Assembly (NCBI GenBank): GCA_012519055.1
Contig: JAAYQU010000001.1
Location: 1-64,000 of the forward strand
Origin: Bacteroidales bacterium
Lineage (GTDB): Bacteria > Bacteroidota > Bacteroidia > Bacteroidales > Salinivirgaceae
Reading direction: 5' to 3'
Length of the DNA: 64,000 bases
Part shown: positions 25,399 through 34,419 of the stretch, piece after piece
Numbering within the stretch: the first letter of the stretch is position 1
Layout: each line of letters begins with the position of its first letter
Translations under genes and position numbers: made by a program
The notes under the pieces: generated by a model
Seen by the model: the letters and a program-made list of their open reading frames with translations, nothing else
Databases searched by the model: none
Told to the model about the DNA's origin: nothing

Positions 25399-27459
25399 TT
25401 AATCACCGATTTTCACCTCTGTTTTTGCAAACAGTTCTATAAGTTTATTTGGATCTAACACTAATGCAACTGTTCCATCGCCTAAAATTGTTGCACCAGA
25501 GAAAAAATCTTGTTCTTTAAATGCACTTCCGAGTGGCTTTAAAACAGCCTGATACTCTCCAATGATTTCGTCTACAGTAAAACCCATGTAATATTCGCCA
25601 TACTCAATTGTAACAACTCTTTCTAAAGGTGGCGGAATAGATTTCATCTTGAAGTATTTACGTAGGTTTATTATCGGCACCTGTTCCCCGTCAGCTAAAA
25701 TCAGATTATTAACAGCTTTTTCTATCTTAGTATGCTCATATTCATATACTTTATGGACAGAAGATAGTGGTATTACTATGTTTGTATTTTCAACTTTCAC
25801 TAATAATCCATCTATAATCGATAATGTAAGTGGTAGCTTAATTGTTACTGTTGTCCCCAATCCTAGCTTACTGTCTATTTCAACTTGTCCTCTTAAATCA
25901 GCTATTTTCCGTTTCACAACATCCATTCCTACACCACGTCCTGAAAGGTTTGTAACAACTTTAGCCATGCTAAATCCCGGCAGAAACAGAAAATCAAAAA
26001 GCTCTTTATTAGAAATCTCTGATTCTGAGCTTATTAGATCTTTTTCAATTGCTTTTGCTCTAACTTTTTCGGCATCAATGCCTTTTCCGTCATCAATAAT
26101 TTGTATATAAACATTTGTTCCTGAATAGTACGCATTAAAAAGTATTTTGCCTCTGGCTGGTTTTCCTTTTTTTACCCTCTCTTCGGCGCTCTCTTCAATT
26201 CCGTGATCAATACTATTTCTTATTATGTGCATTATCGGATCGGCAAGCATCTCAATAATATTTTTATCCAACTCGGTTTCAGTTCCTCGAGACTCAAAGA
26301 CAATATCCTTATCCAAGTCGTGTGATAACTCTCGAACTAATCGCTGAAAACGTGTAAGCATGTTGGAAACTGGTATTAATCTTATGCTAAAAACGTCATC
26401 ACGTAAACGGCGAGTTATTTTTTCAATCTCTTCCGATATTGGAGCCAATCCGATATGCTGGTTATGTTGGGTATATAATGATAGCTGCGCTTGTATTGTA
26501 ACAAGTTCGCTGACCCAGTTTATCAGATTATCGAGCTTTTCGCTTGATACCCGTATCGAGGCTATAGTTTGTTCGCTAGAGTGTGTAGACTGTACTCTTT
26601 GTCTTTGAAAATTTGGGTCACTTTCGTTTTGTGCCTTTTCAAAGTCTAGAGCAATGGCGCTCAATTTATCAAACAAGTCATTGTAATTTTTCGATAAGGT
26701 TTCTAACAGTGTTTTTCTATGTGATTCTTCTGCTAACAAATTGTTATCGGAAAGCTTTGCTACTTCAACTTTCGAACGCTTGTTTGTAAAAATAAAAACA
26801 TCCATAATTGCATTTATGTCATCATCTGTTGCTACCAACAAATTCCATGACATGTAACAATCTATTGGATCTATTTTTTCATATTTCGGTATTTTGGAGA
26901 ATATAGGAACAATTAGTATTTCCCCAAGCTGCCATATATCATCAATTAAAAACAAAGGATTTGAACCATCTTGAAAGAAATCGACAGAAGGTTCGAAGCG
27001 AACAAAATATGTTTTTGTATGCTTGCTTATCTCTTTACTATTGCCTTTGGATGAAGTTTTCGAATCGTTTGATTTCAAAACTCCTGTACTAAGAATATTC
27101 TCAATCTGTTCGATAAATTTATTATTATCTTTCTCTAATTGCGCAACTGTTTTTGGTGTTTCTTCTATCAAGTTACGCAAATGGTCAACTGCATTAAGAG
27201 TTATATCAAGAATATCGTCTGTAACCTGATACTCTCCTGCTCTTATTTTGTCGTAAATATTTTCTAGCAAATGCGTGAATTTATCAATCAATGTAAATCC
27301 AAACATTGCACTACCTCCTTTAAGTGAGTGCATTACGCGAAAAACTTCTTCGACAATGGACTTATCGGTTCTATTGCCTTCCAACTTAAGTACCATGTGT
27401 TCAAGTTCGGCAATAAGTTCTCTGGCTTCTTCTTTAAATTTTTCTTTAAACGCTTCCAT
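25399..27459 (-). CDS. cheA: Chemotaxis histidine kinase CheA
   Basis: The 686-residue protein has the full CheA layout. The Hpt domain carries His44 in VMHSLKGGSAMFGF. A beta-rich P2-like middle domain (about residues 140-240) follows, then a P3 dimerisation helix pair (SSEKLDNLINWVSELVTIQAQL). The HATPase has IIRNSIDHGIE, IDDGKGID, LPGFSMAKVVTNLSGRGVGMDVV and GTTVTIKLPLTLSI, and a CheW-like P5 domain ends the protein. The start codon overlaps the stop of cheY as TAATG. CheA phosphorylates CheY and CheB. Confidence 0.95.
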   Translation of the reverse strand: MEAFKEKFKEEARELIAELEHMVLKLEGNRTDKSIVEEVFRVMHSLKGGSAMFGFTLIDKFTHLLENIYDKIRAGEYQVTDDILDITLNAVDHLRNLIEETPKTVAQLEKDNNKFIEQIENILSTGVLKSNDSKTSSKGNSKEISKHTKTYFVRFEPSVDFFQDGSNPLFLIDDIWQLGEILIVPIFSKIPKYEKIDPIDCYMSWNLLVATDDDINAIMDVFIFTNKRSKVEVAKLSDNNLLAEESHRKTLLETLSKNYNDLFDKLSAIALDFEKAQNESDPNFQRQRVQSTHSSEQTIASIRVSSEKLDNLINWVSELVTIQAQLSLYTQHNQHIGLAPISEEIEKITRRLRDDVFSIRLIPVSNMLTRFQRLVRELSHDLDKDIVFESRGTETELDKNIIEMLADPIMHIIRNSIDHGIEESAEERVKKGKPARGKILFNAYYSGTNVYIQIIDDGKGIDAEKVRAKAIEKDLISSESEISNKELFDFLFLPGFSMAKVVTNLSGRGVGMDVVKRKIADLRGQVEIDSKLGLGTTVTIKLPLTLSIIDGLLVKVENTNIVIPLSSVHKVYEYEHTKIEKAVNNLILADGEQVPIINLRKYFKMKSIPPPLERVVTIEYGEYYMGFTVDEIIGEYQAVLKPLGSAFKEQDFFSGATILGDGTVALVLDPNKLIELFAKTEVKIGD

Positions 27460-27823
27460 TATCTCACAACTTTTTTAATTGCCTCGAGCAGTTTCTCGGG
27501 AACAAATGGTTTGACAATCCAGCCTGTAGCCCCGGCATCTCTAGCTTCCATTTTTTTTGCTGTTTGCGACTCGGTGGTCAAAAACAATATTGGAATAAAT
27601 TTATACTCTTCTATAGTTCTAACTTTCTTTATTAGTTCAATGCCGTTAAGGTTTGGCATATGCAGGTCGGTGATAATCAAATCGTACTTCTGTCCATCAA
27701 GATATTTAAGAGCATCTTGTCCATCGACTGCTTTAACTACTTCGTGGCCAGCATTTTCTAAAGTAAAACTAACTACTTCGCGAATACTTTCTGAGTCATC
27801 AACAATTAAGATTTTTTCTCCAT
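27459..27823 (-). pseudogene. cheY: CheY-like response regulator with an apparent frameshift
   Basis: The conserved receiver sequence runs ILIVDDSESIREVVSF, then ITDLHMPNLNG (acceptor Asp), FLTTES and VKPFVPEKLL, ending at the stop 27459-27461. The only ATG in the right place (27823, 6 nt after the STAS stop) reads into a stop after five codons. Adding one A to the A6 run (27812-27817 on the plus strand) restores MEKKILIVDDS. Either the assembly lost a base, the polymerase or ribosome slips on the A run, or the gene is broken. The rest of the gene shows no decay. Confidence 0.8.
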
Positions 27824-27829
27824 GGGAAT

Positions 27830-28138
27830 CTATTCTTTATCAAGTATTGTGATATTTGCGTGTTGTAATAAAACTGATGCTGACTGACTTAAATCGGCAT
27901 CATAGTATACTTCGAGTTTTTTTGCTTCTCGATCACGCTTAAAAGCGTAAAGCAACTGTACAGCAGATAAGTCAAAAGCTTCAACTTTTTCAAAGATAAC
28001 TCTTATTTTACGATTATCTGTTAAAAACTCTTGTAGTATACTTTTTAATTCATTACTATTAGCAATGCTAACATCTCCTGAGAGTTTGATATTAACTTGC
28101 TTTTCTGTTTTTTTTACGTTTTTACGCAGTGTTGACAT
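27830..28138 (-). CDS. STAS-domain protein of the chemotaxis operon
   Basis: I use the ATG at 28138 (MSTLRKNVKK), giving 102 residues. The pattern VNIKLSGDVSIANSNELKSIL and VEAFDLSAVQLLYAFKRD is that of STAS domains, with a Ser at the place where anti-anti-sigma factors are phosphorylated. STAS proteins of this sort are found first in che operons of several phyla. Its partner may be the HATPase protein at 22622-23527, in the manner of anti-sigma/anti-anti-sigma pairs; this is speculation. Confidence 0.85.
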   Translation of the reverse strand: MSTLRKNVKKTEKQVNIKLSGDVSIANSNELKSILQEFLTDNRKIRVIFEKVEAFDLSAVQLLYAFKRDREAKKLEVYYDADLSQSASVLLQHANITILDKE

Positions 28139-28660
28139 ATTTTGGTGTATTAAATAACAAAACAATTATATATTCAGTTCACTTTCCAAATATTTTGAAT
28201 TTTTATTTACCTGTAAACTCCCCTGCATCGATTTCATTTAGCAAAAAACAAATTTGCCAACATCATCTTGCACTATACTAGTACGCAGATTACCTCACAT
28301 GCAAATTAATTAAAACAAACTGTATGCCGACATTGTTTTAAAAAAGATAAGTTAACTCTTATTTTTTACCAACAATGTTTTTTTGAATATAAACAATATG
28401 TTTCAGTAAATGTTTGCACGATAAATAAAAATAAGTATATAGCAAAGTTAGATATTATTTGCAATGCATCAAAAATTTCTAATTTTACTTAACTAAAAAG
28501 TAACTGCAAATTAATGATGGAATAGTTAAATAATAACTAATTTTGGGTTCGTTATAAAAAACCTGTTAATATTATGAGTTTTCTATAGATTGAATTACAA
28601 ACAAATTCACGTAGAAAAATATTCGTAAAAGACAATTTATCACATCACAAGGTCTGTAAA
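28139..28660. other. Long leader of the che operon and divergent gap before lnt
   Basis: No ORF is convincing in these 522 bases. They contain the che promoter (28443-28473) and a leader of about 300 nt before the STAS gene. Near the start of that leader lies a long hairpin: AACAATGT (28371-28378) pairs with ACATTGTT (28330-28337), with A6/T6 and TAAG/CTTA pairing inside. Towards lnt there is only a weak -7 box, TAATTTTG at 28538-28545. Confidence 0.6.
28443..28473 (-). promoter_or_regulatory. Promoter of the chemotaxis operon
   Basis: On the minus strand TTTG (28470-28473), 19 nt, then TAACTTTG (28443-28450) match the Bacteroidota consensus exactly. The start site would be near 28437, leaving a leader of about 300 nt. 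Confidence 0.75.
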
Positions 28661-30286
28661 ATGACAAAAAATAACATACTGTTATCAGTTTTATCGGGGC
28701 TGTTGCTTGCCACCTCATGGTTTTTTAAGCCTTTTGCTTTATTGATATTAGTTGCAATTGTTCCTTTGTTGCTTGTGGAAAACAGTGTTGAGGGTTTGAA
28801 AGATTCACAAAAGAAAATGACTCTGTATGCCTCTATCACATTTCTCATATGGAACTCATTAACAATATGGTGGATATATAAAGCCACACTTTTTGGTGCC
28901 ATTTTCGCTGTTATAGGTAACAGTTTTCTTATGCTTTTTACGTTTTGTCTCTACTTTTGGCTGAGAAGAAAAAGCAATTTTAGAATTAGTAATTATACGT
29001 TAATTATATGGTGGTTGGCTTTTGAATTTGCTTATCTACGTACTGAAATATCGTTTCCCTGGCTTCATTTAGGAAATACTTTTAGCACTACGCCCTCGCT
29101 TGTACAGTGGTACGAATACACAGGAACTCTTGGAGGAACTCTTTTGGTGTTGTTTGTCAACATATCACTGTCAAGAATTATAATTGCATTTAAAGAAAGT
29201 AAAAACAACAAATACACTATATATCAAACTATTGCAACCCTGTTTATTCCAGCTTTTCTGTTTACATATAGCTGGTTTGTTTATAGCAACTATGAGGAAA
29301 AAGGTGAAGCATTTGAGGTTGTCGTTGTACAACCCAATATAGACCCATATAAAGAGAAGTTTAACGGGCTTTCAGATCGTGAACAATTAGACAGAATATT
29401 AGACCTGGCAGCAAAAAAAATCACTACCGAGACACGTATGGTTGTGGCTCCTGAGACTGCAATTACTGAAAATGTTTGGGAAAACAGTATAGAGAACGCC
29501 ATGTCGTCAATTGTGATTAGTAGTTTTTTAAGCAATTGGAATAATCTTTCTGTACTTATTGGTGCCAGCACAAGGAAGATATATGAAAATGGAGAAACTC
29601 CATCCCCAACTGCGATAGCCTTCAGAGACACAGCAATTTTTTACGATAGGTTCAATACCGCCTTAATGTACGATTCGGCTGAAATACAGATATATCATAA
29701 GTCTAGATTAGTAATAGGAGTTGAAAAAATGCCCTATCCAAAGTATTTAAAGTTTCTGGAGAGTATTAGCATCGATCTTGGGGGAACCGTAGGAAGTCTG
29801 GGTACACAAGAGATTCCTTCAGTATTCAAATTTGGAAGTATTATGGCTGCACCTGTTATTTGCTACGAATCGGTATATGGCGAGTATGTTACCGAGTATG
29901 TACACGAAGGGGCAAATATGTTGTCAATAATAACTAACGATGGTTGGTGGGGCAATACTCCTGGTTACAAGCAACATCTCTCATTTGCAAGCCTGCGAGC
30001 CATAGAGACACGCCGAGCCATTGCCCGTTCTGCAAACACTGGCATAAGCTGTTTTGTCAACCAACGTGGCGAAATATTACAGCCAACAGAGTGGTGGACA
30101 CCCGATGTAATCTCCGATAAAGTTCATTTGAACACCGAAACCACATTCTATACGAAATATGGCGATTGGCTTGGGAGGGCTGCGGGGATATTCTCACTTC
30201 TTTTAATGGCTTACGGAATTACTCTTGTTTTACAAAGCAGGAGAGTTTCTTTGAAAAAGCGACACTCAAAAAAGCTAGATAATTAA
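28661..30286 (+). CDS. lnt: Apolipoprotein N-acyltransferase
   Basis: The 541-residue membrane protein has about six N-terminal hydrophobic segments (residues 1-200), a nitrilase-like periplasmic domain (about 220-500) and a last membrane helix. The catalytic triad is visible: Glu in VVAPETAI, Lys in VIGVEKMPYP, and Cys in APVICYESVYG. FEFAYLRTEISFPWLHLGNT in the membrane part is also typical. Lnt adds the third acyl chain to lipoproteins, many of which are encoded in this window. The start ATG lies in a rather bare context. Confidence 0.93.
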   Translation: MTKNNILLSVLSGLLLATSWFFKPFALLILVAIVPLLLVENSVEGLKDSQKKMTLYASITFLIWNSLTIWWIYKATLFGAIFAVIGNSFLMLFTFCLYFWLRRKSNFRISNYTLIIWWLAFEFAYLRTEISFPWLHLGNTFSTTPSLVQWYEYTGTLGGTLLVLFVNISLSRIIIAFKESKNNKYTIYQTIATLFIPAFLFTYSWFVYSNYEEKGEAFEVVVVQPNIDPYKEKFNGLSDREQLDRILDLAAKKITTETRMVVAPETAITENVWENSIENAMSSIVISSFLSNWNNLSVLIGASTRKIYENGETPSPTAIAFRDTAIFYDRFNTALMYDSAEIQIYHKSRLVIGVEKMPYPKYLKFLESISIDLGGTVGSLGTQEIPSVFKFGSIMAAPVICYESVYGEYVTEYVHEGANMLSIITNDGWWGNTPGYKQHLSFASLRAIETRRAIARSANTGISCFVNQRGEILQPTEWWTPDVISDKVHLNTETTFYTKYGDWLGRAAGIFSLLLMAYGITLVLQSRRVSLKKRHSKKLDN

Positions 30287-30389
30287 CAATAAAGCAAGAC
30301 CTTTTTATTAAAAAAAACATGCTTTTGTAAACATTTTCATATACATTTGCTATTGTTCAAAATTCGAAGAGAGTCGTTAACAGGATGAC

Positions 30390-30421
30390 AGTGTTGTTTT
30401 TTTACTTTTCAACACTATTTT
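30390..30421 (+). terminator. Likely terminator after lnt
   Basis: AGTGTTG (30390-30396) and CAACACT (30410-30416) form a 7-bp stem followed by ATTTT. Confidence 0.5.
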
Positions 30422-30493
30422 AGAAAGTAAAATACGATAATTTTATGTCTTAGAACTTAAGATCTTCTCGTTTGATATTAAAAAAATAAAGAC

Positions 30494-32026
30494 ATGAGAA
30501 ATATTTTAATTTCAGTTTTGAAGAAAGTAAAATACACACTTATAGCACTCTTGCTATTTACATTTGCGTTTACTTCTGACACACCAAAAAGTACCTACAC
30601 GGTTCCAAGAACAATCTGGTCTGTTAGTTCTGCCGATATAGATTTAGATGGTGATATGGATATAATTGTTGGTCATAAAACAATGTTGCAAGAAACAAAT
30701 CCGTCATTTACAATATTAAAAAATGACGGCAAAGGGAATTTTACAATAGCCGATACATCAAAAAGCTTTTGCGGTTCTCAAGAAAATATTTTTGCATGTA
30801 AAATTGACGAAGATGATTATCCCGATTTGGTAACTTTATACGGAGAACTTTGTGATCGTGATGGTTTTTTTGAAAGATATATTCGTGTTTGGTACAACGA
30901 AAATGGAAGTTTTAATACTTATAAAGATTTTTTGCTATATCGTACATTAGCGGGCCTTAATTATATTGTTCGTGATGTTACTTACGGAGATGTAAACGGT
31001 GACGGACTTATAGATATACTTGTATTGTCGAATTGGATACAAAACTGGATGGTGCTATATAATCTTGGATATGGTTTACTTTCACCACCAGAATTCTATA
31101 ATACTGATCATCCTCCACGGGGTATACAGTGCGGAGATTTGAATGGCGATGGTAGAGATGATGTTGTTGTTGCTTTTGGAGAAGCATTAGAAATTTACTA
31201 TTCAAGAACTTTTGGTCTTGAAAAAAAGGTGCTTGACCCTCTGTCATCTAGTGAACGAATTTCCATTGTTGATTTCAATTTAGACGGATTAGTAGATATT
31301 ATATCTATGGGTGGTTCAGCGACCGTGAAGTGGATAAATTTCTACCAAAATATAGGAAATGAAAATTTCCTAAAATTAGACAAGTATGTTTCAACACCGG
31401 GGGGAAACCCTTTTGTTATAGATTACAATAATGATGGTTTGCCCGATATAGCTTACAACTTGGGAACTCCCCCCTTTGCAGAGTTTATGGACACTATTGT
31501 AGGTATAGAAATACTTTACAATCTTGGGAACTTTCAACTCTCAGAGCCTCAACCTATACCTTTGGTTCATCTAGGTGGTGAAGGAGGAATATTTTACGCG
31601 ACTGATCTTGATGGCAACGGATATAACGATTTTATAATAGCTCAATTGCGTTACTCTTACTTAGAGAACAATCTTATGTTGTTATTTAATGATGGCAATG
31701 GCAATTTTGTAGATAATCCTGTGGGCATTAGTGAATTTTCCTCAAAAAGAGAAAAAGCGATGCTTCGCTGTTACCCAAACCCTTTTACTGAGTATATAAA
31801 CTTTGAATATAAGATAGAAAAAGCAGCTATGGTAGAGCTAAGCGTTTACGACTTGCAAGGCAAGCTTATACAATGTTTAACCCAACAAATCAAGGAAGGA
31901 GGAGATCATTCAATACAATGGCATGGGCTTGCTAATGGTTTTATACCGGAAAAGCCCTCTGTTTTAATTGCCTGCCTTAAAGTAAACGGAGAAATCTGCC
32001 AAGCAATTAAAATTATAAAAAAGTAA
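30494..32026 (+). CDS. FG-GAP/VCBS repeat protein with type IX sorting domain
   Basis: This 510-residue secreted protein has an N-terminal hydrophobic signal (about residues 12-30). It has repeated calcium-binding-like loops of the FG-GAP/VCBS type: ADIDLDGDMDIIVG, GDVNGDGLIDILVL, GDLNGDGRDDVVVA, VDFNLDGLVDII, IDYNNDGLPDIAY and TDLDGNGYNDFII. They form a beta-propeller of about seven blades. The C-terminal 85 residues start LRCYPNPFTEYINFEYKI and match a FlgD-like/type IX sorting domain. It is probably a surface protein; the ligand is unknown. It lies 13 nt before the next gene and may share its transcript. Confidence 0.85.
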   Translation: MRNILISVLKKVKYTLIALLLFTFAFTSDTPKSTYTVPRTIWSVSSADIDLDGDMDIIVGHKTMLQETNPSFTILKNDGKGNFTIADTSKSFCGSQENIFACKIDEDDYPDLVTLYGELCDRDGFFERYIRVWYNENGSFNTYKDFLLYRTLAGLNYIVRDVTYGDVNGDGLIDILVLSNWIQNWMVLYNLGYGLLSPPEFYNTDHPPRGIQCGDLNGDGRDDVVVAFGEALEIYYSRTFGLEKKVLDPLSSSERISIVDFNLDGLVDIISMGGSATVKWINFYQNIGNENFLKLDKYVSTPGGNPFVIDYNNDGLPDIAYNLGTPPFAEFMDTIVGIEILYNLGNFQLSEPQPIPLVHLGGEGGIFYATDLDGNGYNDFIIAQLRYSYLENNLMLLFNDGNGNFVDNPVGISEFSSKREKAMLRCYPNPFTEYINFEYKIEKAAMVELSVYDLQGKLIQCLTQQIKEGGDHSIQWHGLANGFIPEKPSVLIACLKVNGEICQAIKIIKK

Positions 32027-32039
32027 AGTATTAAAAACT

Positions 32040-33839
32040 ATGTTTAAAATAAAAAACATAATAGTTACGCTATTTGCCCTGACAATAAGCACAGTTGCCT
32101 TGACACAAACAATAGGCGAAAAGATCAAGATAGACGATTATCATATTTACAAAATAACAAGCCTTGAGCCCCCAACTGTTGAAGTTGTGCCAGACTTTGC
32201 TGGACCTCCGTATTGGAATCAAATAAAACCTTATGGCAATTTAGTTATACCAGACACAGTATTCTATAAAAACATTTTATTCAAAGTTACTTCTATTGGA
32301 AAAGGTGCTTTCTATGGTTGCGATAACTTAATATCTGTTGTTATTCCTAACTCCGTGAAATCATTTGGTGCTCGTTCTTTTATATTCTGCAACCGTTTAA
32401 CATCAATTAATATTCCTGACTCTTTGAGGTCAATTGCAGATTGTGCTTTCAGCTATTGCTCAGGAATAACATCAGTTAATATTCCTGATTCAGTAACGTC
32501 AATTGGTAGTTATGCATTTTTTGAATGCTCAGGTCTAACATCTGTTAACATCCCTAAATTATTAACTTCAATTAATAACCATACTTTTTTCAAATGTACA
32601 AGCTTAACATCTGTTACTTTTCCCGATTCACTGACATCAATTGAAGAATATGCTTTTGCTTACTGTTCTAATTTAACATCGGCTACTATTCCTAACTCCG
32701 TAACATCTATCGGAGAGTTTGCTTTTGGTTATTGCTCTAGTTTAACATCAGTTAATATTCCTGAACTCATAACTTCAATAGAGATAGGTACTTTTTTTCA
32801 ATGTACAAATTTAATATCAATTACTATTCCTGAAATAGTAACTGAGATTGGGCTGGGAGCTTTTTTATCCTGCGAGAGTTTAACAGAGCTTACTATTCCT
32901 GCATCTGTTACTTCAATCGGTAAAGGAGCTTTTGATGGTTGTATTGGCTTAACCTCAGTTACTATTCCAAAATCTGTTACATTTATTGGCAATGGAGCTT
33001 TCAGGCGATGTACTTCGCTTACTGCTATAGACGTTGCGACCGAAAACACGGAGTATATCAGCGAAAACGGAGTATTGTTTAACTATGACAAAACTACGTT
33101 AATAACTTATCCTGCGGGCAAGGTGGGAGCTTCATACGATATTCCATTATCTGTTGACTCAATAGGGATTGCTGCTTTTGAGGGTAGTGTACATCTTACG
33201 TCAATAACTGTTCCTGAACAGATAACGTCAATTAGTCGTTATACCTTTGCCAAATGCGCTGCATTAGAGTCAGTTACTCTCCATAACTCCTTAACGTCAA
33301 TTGGAGACGCTGCTTTCAATAGTTGTAGTAGTTTAATATCAATTACAATACCTACAACGGTAAAATCAATTGGAGATGAGGCTTTTATCCATTGTACAGG
33401 ATTAACTTCTATAACTTCTCTAATAACAGACCCCCGCTTAGTAACATTAGGTGAAAAGGTGTTTTTTGGTGTTCCCAAAGGCACAGATGCTAATGCTTGT
33501 GCGCTCTATGTTCCTGAAGCAAGTTTACATCAGTATCAAAATGCATGGCAATGGAAAGACTTTATACCAAATATGTTTACAAGTATAGAGGATACTCCGC
33601 AAGTCTCTGTTATAGTCTATCCCAATCCAGCAAGCGACTTTCTTAATATAAAAAGCGACACGCCTATCTGTAGCTTTGAGATTTACGATGCTCTTGGAAG
33701 ATTGGTGAAATACCAGACTGAAATGTTTGATACAGAGAACATTATAGATGTATCTTCGCTTACATATGGTATCTATTTTATTAAACTACACACCACAAAC
33801 GGCATTGCAGAACATAAAGTTGTAATTAGGGTTTACTAA
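32040..33839 (+). CDS. BspA-type leucine-rich repeat surface protein with type IX sorting domain
   Basis: The 599-residue protein has a signal peptide (about residues 1-22). From about residue 85 to 480 it consists of 23-residue BspA/TpLRR repeats of the form LTSVNIPDSVTSIGSYAFFEC, about 16 units, broken once by an unlike segment (YISENGVLFNYDKTTLITYP). The end (VIVYPNPASDFLNIKSD, FEIYDALGRLVKY, YGIYFIKL) is a type IX sorting domain. BspA proteins often act in adhesion. The repeats also show at DNA level but are coding. Confidence 0.9.
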   Translation: MFKIKNIIVTLFALTISTVALTQTIGEKIKIDDYHIYKITSLEPPTVEVVPDFAGPPYWNQIKPYGNLVIPDTVFYKNILFKVTSIGKGAFYGCDNLISVVIPNSVKSFGARSFIFCNRLTSINIPDSLRSIADCAFSYCSGITSVNIPDSVTSIGSYAFFECSGLTSVNIPKLLTSINNHTFFKCTSLTSVTFPDSLTSIEEYAFAYCSNLTSATIPNSVTSIGEFAFGYCSSLTSVNIPELITSIEIGTFFQCTNLISITIPEIVTEIGLGAFLSCESLTELTIPASVTSIGKGAFDGCIGLTSVTIPKSVTFIGNGAFRRCTSLTAIDVATENTEYISENGVLFNYDKTTLITYPAGKVGASYDIPLSVDSIGIAAFEGSVHLTSITVPEQITSISRYTFAKCAALESVTLHNSLTSIGDAAFNSCSSLISITIPTTVKSIGDEAFIHCTGLTSITSLITDPRLVTLGEKVFFGVPKGTDANACALYVPEASLHQYQNAWQWKDFIPNMFTSIEDTPQVSVIVYPNPASDFLNIKSDTPICSFEIYDALGRLVKYQTEMFDTENIIDVSSLTYGIYFIKLHTTNGIAEHKVVIRVY

Positions 33840-33884
33840 AAAAAGTCTTATTCTTTTGATTTTAAGCATAATACATGCATTTTT

Positions 33885-33910
33885 ACCTTGTTTAAGTGCA
33901 AGGTTTTACT
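33885..33910 (+). terminator. Likely terminator after the LRR gene
   Basis: ACCTTG (33885-33890) and CAAGGT (33899-33904) pair and are followed by TTTACT. Confidence 0.45.
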
Positions 33911-33978
33911 AATATTTTTCAAAAAATTCGTGCACTTATGTTTAAACCTAAACCCAATTAGAAATCTGAAGTCGGAAA

Positions 33979-34161
33979 TGTCCGTAGGACAACATGTGAT
34001 TAACCGTAAGATTTATCTTACGGAAACGGCACCCCCTCGACTTTCGTCCGTAGGGCGACACTAATACATTAAAGCAATGTGCCACCCTACGGGTGGGATT
34101 GTGTGCTATTGCACACCCATAGGCTTACGCCTATGGTTAATCATATGTTGTCCTACGGACA
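33979..34161. repeat. Nested palindromic element (183 bp)
   Basis: A 27-base arm at 33979-34005 (starting TGTCCGTAGGACAACATG) is the inverse of 34135-34161 with a single G-T wobble. Between them lie four more hairpins: 34004-34023 (CCGTAAGAT/ATCTTACGG), 34048-34092 (CCGTAGGG/CCCTACGG core), 34101-34116 (GTGTGC/GCACAC) and 34117-34136 (CCATAGGC/GCCTATGG). There is no ORF. The shape suggests a small non-autonomous mobile element or a REPIN-like repeat. Confidence 0.8.
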
Positions 34162-34270
34162 AAAAACATGTACTAATCCAAAAATATGAATCTTCAAAAA
34201 TCAACCATATCATAAAGACGCAGTCTTTCCTAAATGTTCCTTAACTCCTTAATGGATATTTAGTTAATGT

Positions 34271-34334
34271 CCACCAACCACGCATCACGCAACCCACACC
34301 TAAAGATAACATACTTTTTCAGTGAACCCTAATT
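34271..34334. repeat. Interspersed repeat, family C, copy 1
   Basis: CCACCAACCACG at the start and ACTTTTTCAGTGAACCCTAATT at the end return in the same order and spacing at 46000-46058, with similar bases between. Confidence 0.6.
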
Positions 34335-34358
34335 AACAATTAGCGGTTATAGAAATAA

Positions 34359-34398
34359 AAAAACCGATAATCTCTTTACTAAGAATTTATCGGTTTTT
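34359..34398. terminator. Bidirectional terminator
   Basis: AAAAACCGATAA (34359-34370) and TTATCGGTTTTT (34387-34398) form a perfect 12-bp stem with A and T runs on both sides. It lies 22 nt after the lipoprotein gene ending at 34420 (minus), which it should terminate. Confidence 0.8.
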
Positions 34399-34419
34399 CT
34401 ATTTTGAACTATATTCGCC

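Noticed and set aside
27328-27852. 174-residue plus-strand ORF opposite cheA/cheY
   Set aside because: It is the antisense frame of a conserved receiver and Hpt sequence and has no family pattern of its own.
32300-33420. Strong periodic DNA repeats of about 69 bases, at first sight a tandem or CRISPR-like array
   Set aside because: The period is 23 codons, and the frame stays open; these are BspA-type leucine-rich repeats in a protein.
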